64,000 bases of DNA from an uncultured Robinsoniella sp. (GCA_900540475.1 UQGG01000007.1:140305-204304), one strand, 5' to 3'. Positions 43,852 through 53,803 are shown, counted from the stretch's first letter. Notes: generated by a model not told the origin, from the sequence alone. Made by a program: numbers and translations.

Positions 43852-44559
43852 ATGACATTAAAGCGGAAAAAATTAATTAGTATCGCTTGCGTTGCTATTT
43901 TCATAATCATGAGTGCTGCCGTTTTCTGGTTTGTGGGGAGGCCGATGCTGGAATTTGTCTCACAGCCGGAAAAGTTCCGGGCATGGGTAGACGGTCATGG
44001 AATATGGGGAAGAGTTGCATTTAGCGGGATGATGGCATTGCAGATTATTATTGCAATCATACCAGGAGAGCCACTGGAAATAGGAGCGGGCTATGCTTTT
44101 GGAATATTTGAAGGGACAGCCCTCTGCCTGATCGGAGCCCTGATTGGTAGTATCGTGGTATTCTTTTTCGTCAGGTATTTTGGGGTAAAGGCGGTAGAGG
44201 TGTTTTATCCCAGGGAGAAGATCCAGTCACTTAAAATTATGCAGAATAAAAAGAAACTGAATACACTGACGTTCCTGCTGTTTCTGATTCCGGGGACGCC
44301 AAAAGATCTGATGACCTATGTGATCGGGCTTACAACAATGAGACTTTCAACCTGGATCTTAATCACCGGAATAGCCAGAATTCCGTCCATTATAACTTCT
44401 ACGGTTGGAGGTGATGCACTGGGCGTTCAGAACTACCAGTTTGCCATTCTTGTATTTGCTGTCACAATTGTGATCAGCATTGCCGGATTACTTGTATATC
44501 GTGCGATAACGGTGCGTGGTGCCGCAAAAGAAGGAGGAGAAAGTTATGGAAATGATTAA
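43852..44559 (+). CDS. TVP38/TMEM64-type (VTT domain) membrane protein
   Basis: The 235-residue protein has about five to six hydrophobic segments and the VTT/DedA signatures IIPGEPLEIGAGYAFG, ALIGSIVVFFFVRYFG and FLIPGTPKDLMTYVIGL. Members of this superfamily move or scramble lipids, including undecaprenyl phosphate in some DedA proteins. AAGGAGAG precedes the ATG. The next gene starts 14 bases before the stop, so the product is probably made together with the glycosyltransferase, fitting a role in supplying or flipping a lipid carrier. Confidence 0.88.
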   Translation: MTLKRKKLISIACVAIFIIMSAAVFWFVGRPMLEFVSQPEKFRAWVDGHGIWGRVAFSGMMALQIIIAIIPGEPLEIGAGYAFGIFEGTALCLIGALIGSIVVFFFVRYFGVKAVEVFYPREKIQSLKIMQNKKKLNTLTFLLFLIPGTPKDLMTYVIGLTTMRLSTWILITGIARIPSIITSTVGGDALGVQNYQFAILVFAVTIVISIAGLLVYRAITVRGAAKEGGESYGND

Positions 44560-45802
44560 ATATGTAAATTATCTGATTGCCATGGTATTTATCTGCTGTT
44601 ATTCTTACCAGCTGTTCTATGTGGCGGCGGCGCTGATCAAAAAACCCAGGACATCCGGAAAAGTGAATTACCATATGTATGCAGTGCTGATATCCGCCAG
44701 AAATGAGGAGGCTGTAATCGCACAGCTGATTAAGAGTATACGAAACCAGAGTTATCCGTCCAAATACGTAGATATATATGTTGTTGCAGATAACTGCACG
44801 GACAGGACGGCTGAGATAGCCCGGGCAAATCATGCATGTGTCTGGGAGCGTTTTAATACGTCCCAGGTGGGGAAAGGATATGCGCTGCGCTTCCTGTTCC
44901 AGAATATCAAAACTGCCGGTCTGGATCAGAAATACGATGGCTATTTTATATTTGATGCAGATAATCTGCTGGACGAATGCTACATAGAAAACATGAACCG
45001 TACATTTTCTGACGGGCACCGCATTATCACCAGCTATCGTAATTCCAAAAACTTTGGGGATAACTGGATATCTGCCGGGTATTCCCTGTGGTTTTTAAGA
45101 GAATCCAGGTACTTAAACCAGGCGCGAATGTCATTGGGTAGCAGCTGTGCTGTTTCAGGCACCGGATTTTTAATTCACAGTGACATTGTTAAAAAAAATC
45201 AGGGATGGAATCATTTCCTACTGACCGAAGATATTGAATTTACGGTGGACAGCATTTTACAGGGAGAGCGCATAGCCTATTGTCCGGAGGCAGTTCTGTA
45301 TGATGAACAGCCTGTGTCATTCCGCCAGTCATGGAACCAGAGGCTGCGCTGGGCAAAAGGAAACATGCAGGTATTTGCCAACTACGGAGGTAAACTGATC
45401 CGGAATATCTTTGAAAAAGGAAGTTTTGCCTGCTATGATATGGTGATGTCAATTATGCCGGCAATCATTCTGACTGTTCTCAGCTGTATATTAAATACAG
45501 CCGGTTTCATTGTCAGCCTGGTGTATAAAGATGCAGACATATTGGTGCTGCTGCAGTCCATTGGGGAGTTTTTGGTAAATGGGTATCTGATGATGCTGGC
45601 GATGGGGGCGCTGACGGCAGTCACAGAATGGAGAAGGATTCATGCTCCTGCCTATAAGAAAATTGCTTATGTATTTACCTTTCCCCTTTTTATGATTACC
45701 TATATACCCATATCCATCGTGGCGTTGTTTAAAAAGGTGGAGTGGAAGCCAATCCACCATGGAGTTTCCAAGACGCTGGATGAGGTGCGGGCAAAAGTTT
45801 AG
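44546..45802 (+). CDS. Processive-type family 2 glycosyltransferase
   Basis: The ATG at 44546 is chosen because AAGGAGGAG lies six bases upstream; a GTG at 44516 is possible. The 418-residue protein has an N-terminal membrane segment, a GT2 core (LISARNEEAVI, VVADNCTD, DADN, TEDIEFT) and the QRLRWAKG motif (QxxRW) found in hyaluronan-, cellulose- and PNAG-synthase-like enzymes. Three or four C-terminal membrane segments follow. It probably transfers sugars to a lipid or extrudes a polysaccharide. It overlaps the VTT gene by 14 bases. Confidence 0.9.
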   Translation: MEMIKYVNYLIAMVFICCYSYQLFYVAAALIKKPRTSGKVNYHMYAVLISARNEEAVIAQLIKSIRNQSYPSKYVDIYVVADNCTDRTAEIARANHACVWERFNTSQVGKGYALRFLFQNIKTAGLDQKYDGYFIFDADNLLDECYIENMNRTFSDGHRIITSYRNSKNFGDNWISAGYSLWFLRESRYLNQARMSLGSSCAVSGTGFLIHSDIVKKNQGWNHFLLTEDIEFTVDSILQGERIAYCPEAVLYDEQPVSFRQSWNQRLRWAKGNMQVFANYGGKLIRNIFEKGSFACYDMVMSIMPAIILTVLSCILNTAGFIVSLVYKDADILVLLQSIGEFLVNGYLMMLAMGALTAVTEWRRIHAPAYKKIAYVFTFPLFMITYIPISIVALFKKVEWKPIHHGVSKTLDEVRAKV

Positions 45803-45818
45803 GAAAGCAAAAAAAAGC

Positions 45819-45849
45819 TTGACTTCGAGTTAGCTTTAAGACTTATACT
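45819..45849 (+). promoter_or_regulatory. MerR-type promoter with 19-bp spacer upstream of alcohol dehydrogenase
   Basis: TTGACT (45819-45824) and TATACT (45844-45849) are separated by 19 bp, the long spacer that defines MerR-family activated promoters. The spacer contains an imperfect palindrome, CTTCGAGTTAGCTTTAAG, of the kind bound by AdhR/NmlR-type aldehyde-responsive regulators. No merR gene lies in the window. Confidence 0.7.
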
Positions 45850-45950
45850 TTCTTTATCGATAAACAGTCTCCGGTACAGACAGATATGAGGATGTCACAG
45901 ATAACCAGTTCTGCTGTACGGCTGTACAGATAATAGAAAGGGGATATAAC

Positions 45951-47120
45951 ATGAATTTTAATTATTACATTCCAACCAGAATCTTATTTGGCAAAGGATC
46001 ATTGAATGATCTGCACAGGCAGGAACTGCCGGGAAAGAAGGCGCTGATTGTTACAACAGGAGGAACCTCCGTAAAGAAATACGGTTATCTTGAAAAAGTA
46101 CAGAAGCAATTGGAAAAAGCAGGGGTATCCCATCTGCTGTTTGACAAGATTCTGCCAAATCCTATAAAAGACCATGTTATGGAAGGCGCTGCTTTCTGCA
46201 AAGAGAACGGAATTGATTTTGTAGTGGGTCTTGGCGGCGGCAGCAGCATTGACGCGGCAAAGGCGATAGCTGTAATGGCTGCAAATGATGGGGATTACTG
46301 GGATTATGTATCGGGCGGCAGTGGAAAGGGATTGCCGGTACCAAATAATCCGCTTCCGATTATTGCGATAACCACAACTGCCGGAACGGGAACAGAAGCA
46401 GACCCATGGACGGTAACTACCAAGACAGAGACAAACGAAAAAATTGGTTTCGGATATGATAAGACATTCCCCATGTTAGCGATCGTTGACCCGGAACTGA
46501 TGACGACGGTTCCGTCACGTCTCACTGCTTATCAGGGATTTGATGCATTGTTCCACAGTACGGAAGGATATTTAAATAATATATCTTATGTAATGAGTGA
46601 TATGTTTGCACTAAAAGCAATAGAACTGATTGGCAAAAGCCTTTATAAGGCAGTAGCAGAAGGCGATAACATGGACGCCAGAGCAGATGTGGCACTTGCC
46701 AATACCCTTGCAGGAATGGTGGAATCCACATCTTCCTGTACTTCAGAACACAGCATTGCCCATGCTATCAGCGCATATCATCCGGACTTTGTACACGGCG
46801 AAGCTTTAATCGCAATCAGTAAAGCATATTATACACATTTTGCTAAAACAAACAAGTGTGAGGAACGTATGATTCAGATGGCGAAAGCCCTTGGAAAAAC
46901 AGATGCAAAAACTGCAATGGATTTTGTGGATGCCCTGACAGAGCTGCAAAAAGTCTGCGGAGTTGACGATATTAAAATGAGCAGCCATGGCATGAAAAAA
47001 GAAGAACTGAAAAAATATGCAGATAATGCAAGAGCCACCATGGGTGGACTCTATGCAGGTGATCCGGTTCAGCTGAGTGATGAAGATGTGTTGAAAATTT
47101 TAGAAGAATCTTATAAATAA
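45951..47120 (+). CDS. Iron-containing alcohol dehydrogenase
   Basis: The 389-residue protein shows the NAD(P)-binding GLGGGSSIDAAKA and the metal-binding pattern FDALFHSTEGY, then EHSIAHAISAYHPDFVHGEA (Asp and three His ligands). It is of the type that interconverts alcohols and aldehydes, often as butanol or 1,3-propanediol-type dehydrogenase; the substrate is not resolved. AAAGGGGA precedes the ATG. The upstream MerR-type promoter suggests induction by a reactive aldehyde, with detoxification as the likely role. Confidence 0.94.
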   Translation: MNFNYYIPTRILFGKGSLNDLHRQELPGKKALIVTTGGTSVKKYGYLEKVQKQLEKAGVSHLLFDKILPNPIKDHVMEGAAFCKENGIDFVVGLGGGSSIDAAKAIAVMAANDGDYWDYVSGGSGKGLPVPNNPLPIIAITTTAGTGTEADPWTVTTKTETNEKIGFGYDKTFPMLAIVDPELMTTVPSRLTAYQGFDALFHSTEGYLNNISYVMSDMFALKAIELIGKSLYKAVAEGDNMDARADVALANTLAGMVESTSSCTSEHSIAHAISAYHPDFVHGEALIAISKAYYTHFAKTNKCEERMIQMAKALGKTDAKTAMDFVDALTELQKVCGVDDIKMSSHGMKKEELKKYADNARATMGGLYAGDPVQLSDEDVLKILEESYK

Positions 47121-47138
47121 TAACAACTTAAATACTGT

Positions 47139-47819
47139 TTAGTAAACATACATGCCTTTCTGGCGGAAAGTATCCAGCATTTTATTTAACATGCTCTTAC
47201 TTTTCGACAGGAGGGCTTTTGAATTTATATTTACAATATAACCACGTCTCAGGGCACTGATTGCGGTCTTATAAACGCAGGCAGATGCATCCAGCCCGAC
47301 AATCGTCAGGGTGTTAATCTCATGATCCGTAAGAAGTCGGGAAAGAGCTTTGCAGGAAAACGCATCCTGCTGGTGCTTGATAAACTGATGATCGCTGATG
47401 ATATCTAATCCCGACACAAAATCACTTCCATGATCCCATCCAGAAAGTCTTCCGCCCATTGCAAGGCAGCCAAAAATATTGTCCAGGGAAGAAAATACCT
47501 GTCTTACATATATAACCATGTCTCCATCAGCCCTGGCTTTATCTATCGTGTCATTTACCGCTTTCAAAAAAGGTTCTTTGTTGGAGTAGGAGCCTCTTTC
47601 TCCGCATAATCCTTCCTGTAGATCAATTACCAGGAGCGCCCTTTTTGATTCTGTCCGGAAACGGATTCGATCCCCGGTGGAAGGAATGAGAAAAATAACA
47701 ATCCGTGCCAGCAGCAGAAGCAGAATGACATAGGCTGCCAGGGATGGGGTTATGACGCACAGGGTAAAAAATATGGCGATGCTGATAATGTGGATGAATA
47801 CATATTTTAGTTTTTGCAT
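47139..47819 (-). CDS. Membrane-anchored isochorismatase-family protein
   Basis: The start is the ATG at 47819 (MQKLKYVFIHIISI) with GGAGG 11 bases upstream, giving 226 residues; in-frame ATGs further upstream have no ribosome site. Two hydrophobic segments (about 5-25 and 28-46) precede a cysteine-hydrolase domain: Asp in ALLVIDLQEGL and nucleophile Cys in GLDASACVYKTAISALRRGY. The family hydrolyses amides or vinyl ethers (nicotinamidase, isochorismatase and similar). A membrane anchor on this fold is uncommon. The gene converges on the alcohol dehydrogenase. Confidence 0.78.
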   Translation of the reverse strand: MQKLKYVFIHIISIAIFFTLCVITPSLAAYVILLLLLARIVIFLIPSTGDRIRFRTESKRALLVIDLQEGLCGERGSYSNKEPFLKAVNDTIDKARADGDMVIYVRQVFSSLDNIFGCLAMGGRLSGWDHGSDFVSGLDIISDHQFIKHQQDAFSCKALSRLLTDHEINTLTIVGLDASACVYKTAISALRRGYIVNINSKALLSKSKSMLNKMLDTFRQKGMYVY

Positions 47820-48180
47820 AAAAACAGTTACCTCCATTGCTTTGGCACGATAGTGGGCGTGCGGGTATATCCTTACTGTAGTAAACATGGTTTGAGCATA
47901 GCATAAAACGGGAGGTTCTTCAAGCGGTATGTGGAAATAGTTTGCATTCACATCTGGATTGGTTAAAGCAATTTGAAGAATTGTGAAAAAATAATAGAAT
48001 AATAACGATTGGTCAAATATTATAGTCAATATGCATATGGAATTTGATGTAAAATAAATTTATAACAAAAAATTAAACAAAAAAGATAAATATGAGAATA
48101 TATTTTGAAGTAAAATGTTTATATAATACAATCATACGGAAATGGTATCCGTAAATATGCAATAAATTTGGAGGAGAGAA
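47820..48180. other. Gene-free 361 bp between divergent genes
   Basis: The left part should hold the promoter of the isochorismatase-like gene. The right part is very AT-rich, with TATAAT strings (around 48121-48128) that may serve the large surface gene, but no -35 box at proper spacing is visible. GGAGGAG lies just before the ATG at 48181. I see no hairpin or repeat. Confidence 0.4.
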
Positions 48181-51100
48181 ATGAAGCAAAAGAAAAAGTT
48201 ACGGCTGCGGCTCACTGCAATTGGTACCTCTCTGTGTATCATGGGAAGCATGTTCATCCCCAGTGTCAGCATGGCAGCTGCCCAGTCATCAGTAGACACA
48301 TCTTCGATATCATCCACGACGGTATCAGGCGATGAAGACTGGACAAGGCTGAGACTGAATCTGGGAGCCCCAGAGAAAAACAGGACAGGATCCTGGGGAA
48401 CCCCTTTGGGAAACGGGGTGTTTGCAGCGAAGGAAAATGGCGGAGTGGCAGAGGATGTATTTCAGCTCAATCATTCTACTTTCTGGTCAGGAGATCCCCA
48501 ATACGGTGAAGATTTATCGGAAGGCGGGGAAGGCAGCTACGGCAATTCTCCGGAAGAACGTTTGCTGGGGTATCAGAGTGTGCGCCAGAAATTAGTGGAT
48601 GCTTATCGGGAAGGAATCTCCGATGAAGAACGATTAGCAATCTTTAAGACCATTGAAGAGGAGACGAAGAGAATCTGGAGCGCCCCATGTGCAGCTCAGA
48701 GTACATTTCTGCCACTGGGAAGAATGGTGTTGAATTTCCCGGAACTCACCAGCGGTACCGATAGCTATAATAGAAGCCTGGATATGGACGGTGCTACTTC
48801 AGACATTGAATTTAAGAAAGGTAGTGTGACTTATACCAGGCAGTCGTTTATCAGTAATCCTGCAAACGTTATGGCTGTAAAAATAGCCAATGACGGCGGT
48901 GAGAAAATGAAAATGGATGTAGGGCTTGAGTTACCCAATGAAATGGCAGGGAAGGCAGCCCTGAATCAGGTGACTCTGGACGAAGAGACAAATGAAGTAA
49001 TCATGACTGGACGTGCACCAATTGTAAAGGATGGCGAACAGGTTACCTGGTATGAGGACCGGGGTGTGACTTTTGAGGCAAGGGTAAAGGTACTGCCTGT
49101 AAATGGAAAAGTGACAGTCTTCGGAAATAAATTGCAGGTGACGGATGCGGATGAGATTATTCTGCTCTACACATGTGAGACTAGTTTTAAAGACTTTAAA
49201 ACAGATCCTTCCAACAGCGGAATAGATGTGGCAGGCAATGTGAGAACAACCCTGGATAGTGCAGTAGAAAAAGGATACAATGAACTATTGCGGGAACATC
49301 AGGAAGATTTCCGATCATTATTCCGCCGTCTGTGGATAGATATGGATGGGGAATCGATAACAGCTGAAGATGGTACGATGATTACACCATTTGATTATGC
49401 CCGCCATTATCAGTATGGACGTTACATAGCATTAAGCTGTGAAAGACAGAATTCACAGGCACCACAGAATCTGTTAGGTCTGTGGAATGCGAGCTGGTGG
49501 CCGCCTAACCAGTCAGCTTATTACTTAAATGAAAATGTACAAAAGATGCAGGTAATTAAGGGATCAGGAAATTTAGCAGATACTTCGGATGCCCTGTATA
49601 AGCTCATTGCTACCTTTGCAGATGAGACAACCGGAGGTAAGACAGCACAGGAAAGCTATGGCGCCCCGGAAGGGTCGTGGGTAGTTGCCCATTCCTCAGA
49701 TATCTGGGGGAAGACCGGAATGTGGGGAGATGAAATCGAATACGGCAGCTGGACATCCGGTGGAATCTGGGCACTGGATACACTGTATGATAAATACGAT
49801 TTTACTCAGGACATTCAGTTATTGGAGAAATACTATCCATTAATGGAAGGTGCAGCACGTTTTGCGTTGAGCAATTTGGTGGAGGCAGATGGGGTAAATG
49901 GTGAGCTGAAAGGTTACCTGATGGTTGCCCCGGCTGGATCACCGGAACACTGGTATAAGCTGCAGGGAGGCGGAAAAGCGGCTTTTGATATAAGTACTGC
50001 TGCGGATGTGCAGATTTATAACAACCTCTTCAATATGCTGGAAAGTGGTGCAAAAGAGTTAGAGGCAGCAGGAATCGGATATGATCAGGCATTCCTTGGG
50101 GAAGTTCTGGAGGCCAGGGAAAAACTGGTTCCACTGGAACTTTTTATAGACCAGGATACGGGACGGCTTCGGGAATTCTATAACGAGTATCCAGTAGGAG
50201 ATGCGGGGCACAGACATGTTTCCCAGCTGTTGGGAACATTTATGAATCATTCTGATATCAATGAGACAGACACGCCTGAATTATATTATGCATCTCAGGC
50301 AGAAGCACAGCGGAATTTCTCAATCGGAGGCGGAGGACATCCGGACAGAGCAACCATGGCGTTACGTCTTGGAGATCCGCAGCTGGCATTTTCCAAAATA
50401 CCCCATGGAGTTGCGGGAACAACTTATAAGCAGGGCGACTGGAGATACTGGTGCCCAATTGGTAATTCAGTAGCAGAAGCAATATTAGACAGTCGGTTCG
50501 AGGGACTGAATCTAATGGAAAATATCCCTGAGCAATGGTCCAGCGGTAAAATAAGAGGCATTTGCGGCAGGGGCGGATACCAGTTAAGCATGGAGTGGAA
50601 AGATGGAGAACTGGTAAATTGTACAGTTGATTCCACTACCGGAAAAACCCCCCGTGTATTCTATAAGGGAGAAGGCATAAAACTTTCTGAAGATGCAAGA
50701 TTTACTGTGAATCGTGCAGAAGTCAGTCTGGAAGAGTTAAAAGCGGAGGCGCAGGAAAAACTCACTGGAAAATATACAGAAGAGAGCAAACAGAACCTTC
50801 GTGCTGCGTTAGAAGGCGGCAGTTATGAAGACATTTCCCGTGGACTGCTTGCCATGGAGCCGGTAGGACGCCCTGTACATGATGATATCCAGGTCAAGGC
50901 AGAGGATGACAAGGTAGTATTAACTAAGACCGGGGAAACTGTTCAGCTTACAACAAATGCAGATGAAGATGTTGCTGTTCGGTGGACCATAGAATCCATG
51001 ATTACGGGGCAGGAAACCGATAAGATTGCCAAGGTGGACTCCAATGGATTAGTAACAGCAACAGGGGGAGGAAAAGTAAAAGTCACCGCGACTTTGCTGG

Positions 51101-53730
51101 ATGGATCAAGGGCAACAGGATCAATTGAGTTACTGCTTAAACTGCCCACAATCAAAACGTTTGATGACCGTGATTCTGGTATTATCTATGACGGGGATTC
51201 CTGGGAAGAGTGGAATGAAGGGAAGCATTTCAATGGAACTATTACCAACTGTTACAATGCCGGAGATAAGGCAACTTTTACATTTAACGGTACGGGAGTT
51301 GAATTCGTCACATCTACCGGGGGACATTTGGGAAGTTTTAGTGTAACCTTAGACGGTCAGGTGGTAGAAAAAGAGATCAGTGTAAATGCGGAAAACGGTG
51401 TTGCCCAGTACGTTGGCTATTCTAATATGGATCTGACGGACAAAGAGCATACCATTGTTATCACTTCTCTTGGAGGCAGTGGCAAAGGACGTATAGACGT
51501 GGATGCTTTTAATGTCCGCACCAACAGCATACAGGAACCGGAGAGTGTCGTTCTGGATCAGTCTGTGATCCGGTTAACGGCTGGAGCTTCGGCAGAACTT
51601 CATGCGTCCGTACTTCCGGAGGACGCACTGGTAATCTATAACTGGTCCTCATTGGATGAAACTATTGCATCCGTAAAAGACGGCAAAGTGTCTGCACGCA
51701 AGGTGGGAACAACAACAGTAAGCGTATATCCGGAAGGATATCCCGATATGAAGGCGGAATGTACGGTTATCGTTACTGCAGACAAGGATGCATTAAGTAA
51801 GTTATCAGAAGAAGCAATAGAAATAATGGCAGATAATTATACCCAGCAGAGTTATCAGAATTTGCAGGTGGAAATAGAAAAAGCGGATGGCATTATTAAC
51901 GATGATACTGCAGAGCAGGATGTGGTGGATGCACAGACAGAGGCACTGAAAAAAGCGATAGAAGATCTGGTAAAACTTGCAAGCCAGGGAGAAAAGGATG
52001 CTTTAAAAGCAGCTGTCTCAGGAGCAAAATCTTATCAGCCTGATCGTTACACCCAGGAGAGTTATGAAGTACTGCAGGAGGTAATTAAAGCTGCGGAAAC
52101 AGTATTAAATAATGCAGATGCATCCTGGCAGGAAGTCTCAGACCAGATTGGAAAACTGGTACAGGCTGTTGCAGGGCTGGAGGATATAAGAGCCGATAAA
52201 GGAAATCTGGCGGAACTTTATGAATCTGTCAAAAATATGGACTTAACTGTTTATACAATAGAAAGTGCAGAAGAATTTGTATCTGCCCTAACACAGACAG
52301 AAGAAATTCTGGGTAAAGAAAATGCATCTAAAAAAGAGGTGGCAGAGGCAGAAGCTAGGCTAATAAAGGCTTTGGCTGGTCTGGAGAAGATGCCGTCAGA
52401 TGAAGAAACAGATTACACTCTTGCGGAAGTGGTTTATAATGCTTATGCAGGATTAGACATGGAGGTATACACTGAAGAAAGTGCACAGGCATTTGTAACT
52501 GCGCTGGAAGCGGTCAATGACATCCTAACATCTCAAAATGCAATTCAGGAACAGGTTGATGCTGCGGTATCCAATCTCATATCAGCGGCTGCAGGATTGC
52601 AGTACGCCATAGAGAAACCTGACTTAAAGTATCAGCTGTCTGCTTTTTATGAATCGGTCATCGGCATGGATCTTAGTGTTTATACAGCGGAAAGTGCTGC
52701 ATACTTAAATGAAGCGCTGGGAAAAGCAAAGGAAATTCTGGATACGGCAGATTATGTGGATAAAATTGAAATTGCAAAGGCAGAGGCAGATCTGTTAAAG
52801 GCTTTTGCTCAGCTTGAAAAGATTCCGGCTGAATCAAAACCGGATGATTCCACCCTCCGTATGTTAGTTGAAGCATATAAGAGTCTGGATACCGGAAAAT
52901 ATACTCCGGAGACTGCAGCTAAATTAAAGAATGCTTTGGTAGAGGCTGAGCGTTTAATAGGGAATCCTGATGTATCTCAGCAGGATATTGTCAGTGCGGC
53001 AGCGGAGCTTGTCAATGCGGCAGCTAATCTGGTGGAAAAACCACAGGTTCCGGAAGCGAAAGCGGATACCAGTATGCTGAAGATTCTCAGCCAGGCATAT
53101 TCCGGACTGGATCTAACTGTATACACTGATATTAGTGCTGGGAAGCTGAAACAGGCATTACAATCAGCAGCACTCCTTTTACAAAATTCAAATGCAGTGC
53201 AGTCAGAAGTAGACCGCGCAGCATCACAACTGGTAGCTGCAGCTTCTGCCCTGGAGTTAAAGCCGCCGGTACCGCAGAAACCGTCTGCCCCGGTTCTGGG
53301 AAAAGGTGAAACTATAATGTACAAAGGGCTTAAATACAAAGTGACAAATGAAGTGAAAGGTAAAGCGACGGTATCTGTGATTGGCACAGCCAGGAAGTCA
53401 TATAAGAGTATTACTATACCATCTTCCGTTACCTTAAGAGGTGTGAAATGCAAAGTGACAGAAATAGGTGCGAAAGCATTTTATAAGATGAGATCCCTTA
53501 AAAAAGTAACCATTGGTTCTTATGTAGAACGTATTGGTAAGCGGTCTTTCTATGGAGATAGGAAGTTAAAGGATATTACTATTAAGTCAAAACGTCTAAA
53601 AAAAGTTTACAATGAGGCGTTTAAGGGGATTTACAAGAAAGCGGAAATAGATGTTCCGTCTTCTAAAGTAAATTACTATCAGAAGCTGTTCAAAAACAAG
53701 GGACAGAGCAAGGATGTAAAAATAAAATAA
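48181..53730 (+). CDS. 1849-residue secreted GH95-like protein with FIVAR repeats
   Basis: A signal peptide (cleavage near SMAAAQ) is followed by a GH95-like region (about 55-850), a BIG2-like domain (895-985), a galactose-binding-type beta-sandwich (989-1115), a second BIG2 domain (1117-1198), seven FIVAR-type helical repeats of about 65 residues (1199-1690, each with an YTxES motif and ending in a LxxAAAxLE-type helix) and a BspA/LRR_5-like tail (1700-1849). In the GH95 part N450 and N452 (LNENVQKM) and E589 (GSPEHWY) fit the catalytic set. The usual Asp of the DGNxG motif appears as Ile760 in PIGNSVAEA by my alignment. It is probably a surface fucosidase or galactosidase, or a glycan-binding relative. 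Confidence 0.88.
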   Translation: MKQKKKLRLRLTAIGTSLCIMGSMFIPSVSMAAAQSSVDTSSISSTTVSGDEDWTRLRLNLGAPEKNRTGSWGTPLGNGVFAAKENGGVAEDVFQLNHSTFWSGDPQYGEDLSEGGEGSYGNSPEERLLGYQSVRQKLVDAYREGISDEERLAIFKTIEEETKRIWSAPCAAQSTFLPLGRMVLNFPELTSGTDSYNRSLDMDGATSDIEFKKGSVTYTRQSFISNPANVMAVKIANDGGEKMKMDVGLELPNEMAGKAALNQVTLDEETNEVIMTGRAPIVKDGEQVTWYEDRGVTFEARVKVLPVNGKVTVFGNKLQVTDADEIILLYTCETSFKDFKTDPSNSGIDVAGNVRTTLDSAVEKGYNELLREHQEDFRSLFRRLWIDMDGESITAEDGTMITPFDYARHYQYGRYIALSCERQNSQAPQNLLGLWNASWWPPNQSAYYLNENVQKMQVIKGSGNLADTSDALYKLIATFADETTGGKTAQESYGAPEGSWVVAHSSDIWGKTGMWGDEIEYGSWTSGGIWALDTLYDKYDFTQDIQLLEKYYPLMEGAARFALSNLVEADGVNGELKGYLMVAPAGSPEHWYKLQGGGKAAFDISTAADVQIYNNLFNMLESGAKELEAAGIGYDQAFLGEVLEAREKLVPLELFIDQDTGRLREFYNEYPVGDAGHRHVSQLLGTFMNHSDINETDTPELYYASQAEAQRNFSIGGGGHPDRATMALRLGDPQLAFSKIPHGVAGTTYKQGDWRYWCPIGNSVAEAILDSRFEGLNLMENIPEQWSSGKIRGICGRGGYQLSMEWKDGELVNCTVDSTTGKTPRVFYKGEGIKLSEDARFTVNRAEVSLEELKAEAQEKLTGKYTEESKQNLRAALEGGSYEDISRGLLAMEPVGRPVHDDIQVKAEDDKVVLTKTGETVQLTTNADEDVAVRWTIESMITGQETDKIAKVDSNGLVTATGGGKVKVTATLLDGSRATGSIELLLKLPTIKTFDDRDSGIIYDGDSWEEWNEGKHFNGTITNCYNAGDKATFTFNGTGVEFVTSTGGHLGSFSVTLDGQVVEKEISVNAENGVAQYVGYSNMDLTDKEHTIVITSLGGSGKGRIDVDAFNVRTNSIQEPESVVLDQSVIRLTAGASAELHASVLPEDALVIYNWSSLDETIASVKDGKVSARKVGTTTVSVYPEGYPDMKAECTVIVTADKDALSKLSEEAIEIMADNYTQQSYQNLQVEIEKADGIINDDTAEQDVVDAQTEALKKAIEDLVKLASQGEKDALKAAVSGAKSYQPDRYTQESYEVLQEVIKAAETVLNNADASWQEVSDQIGKLVQAVAGLEDIRADKGNLAELYESVKNMDLTVYTIESAEEFVSALTQTEEILGKENASKKEVAEAEARLIKALAGLEKMPSDEETDYTLAEVVYNAYAGLDMEVYTEESAQAFVTALEAVNDILTSQNAIQEQVDAAVSNLISAAAGLQYAIEKPDLKYQLSAFYESVIGMDLSVYTAESAAYLNEALGKAKEILDTADYVDKIEIAKAEADLLKAFAQLEKIPAESKPDDSTLRMLVEAYKSLDTGKYTPETAAKLKNALVEAERLIGNPDVSQQDIVSAAAELVNAAANLVEKPQVPEAKADTSMLKILSQAYSGLDLTVYTDISAGKLKQALQSAALLLQNSNAVQSEVDRAASQLVAAASALELKPPVPQKPSAPVLGKGETIMYKGLKYKVTNEVKGKATVSVIGTARKSYKSITIPSSVTLRGVKCKVTEIGAKAFYKMRSLKKVTIGSYVERIGKRSFYGDRKLKDITIKSKRLKKVYNEAFKGIYKKAEIDVPSSKVNYYQKLFKNKGQSKDVKIK

Positions 53731-53803
53731 TTGTAATGCTAAGCTATATGGCATTCCCCAGAGTGTGCAGCTGACATTTAGAGCCATATAGACACAGCAC
53801 AGA

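Noticed and set aside
51775..53250. Regularly repeated DNA considered as CRISPR or satellite
   Set aside because: It is in frame, diverged at DNA level and encodes FIVAR-type helices.
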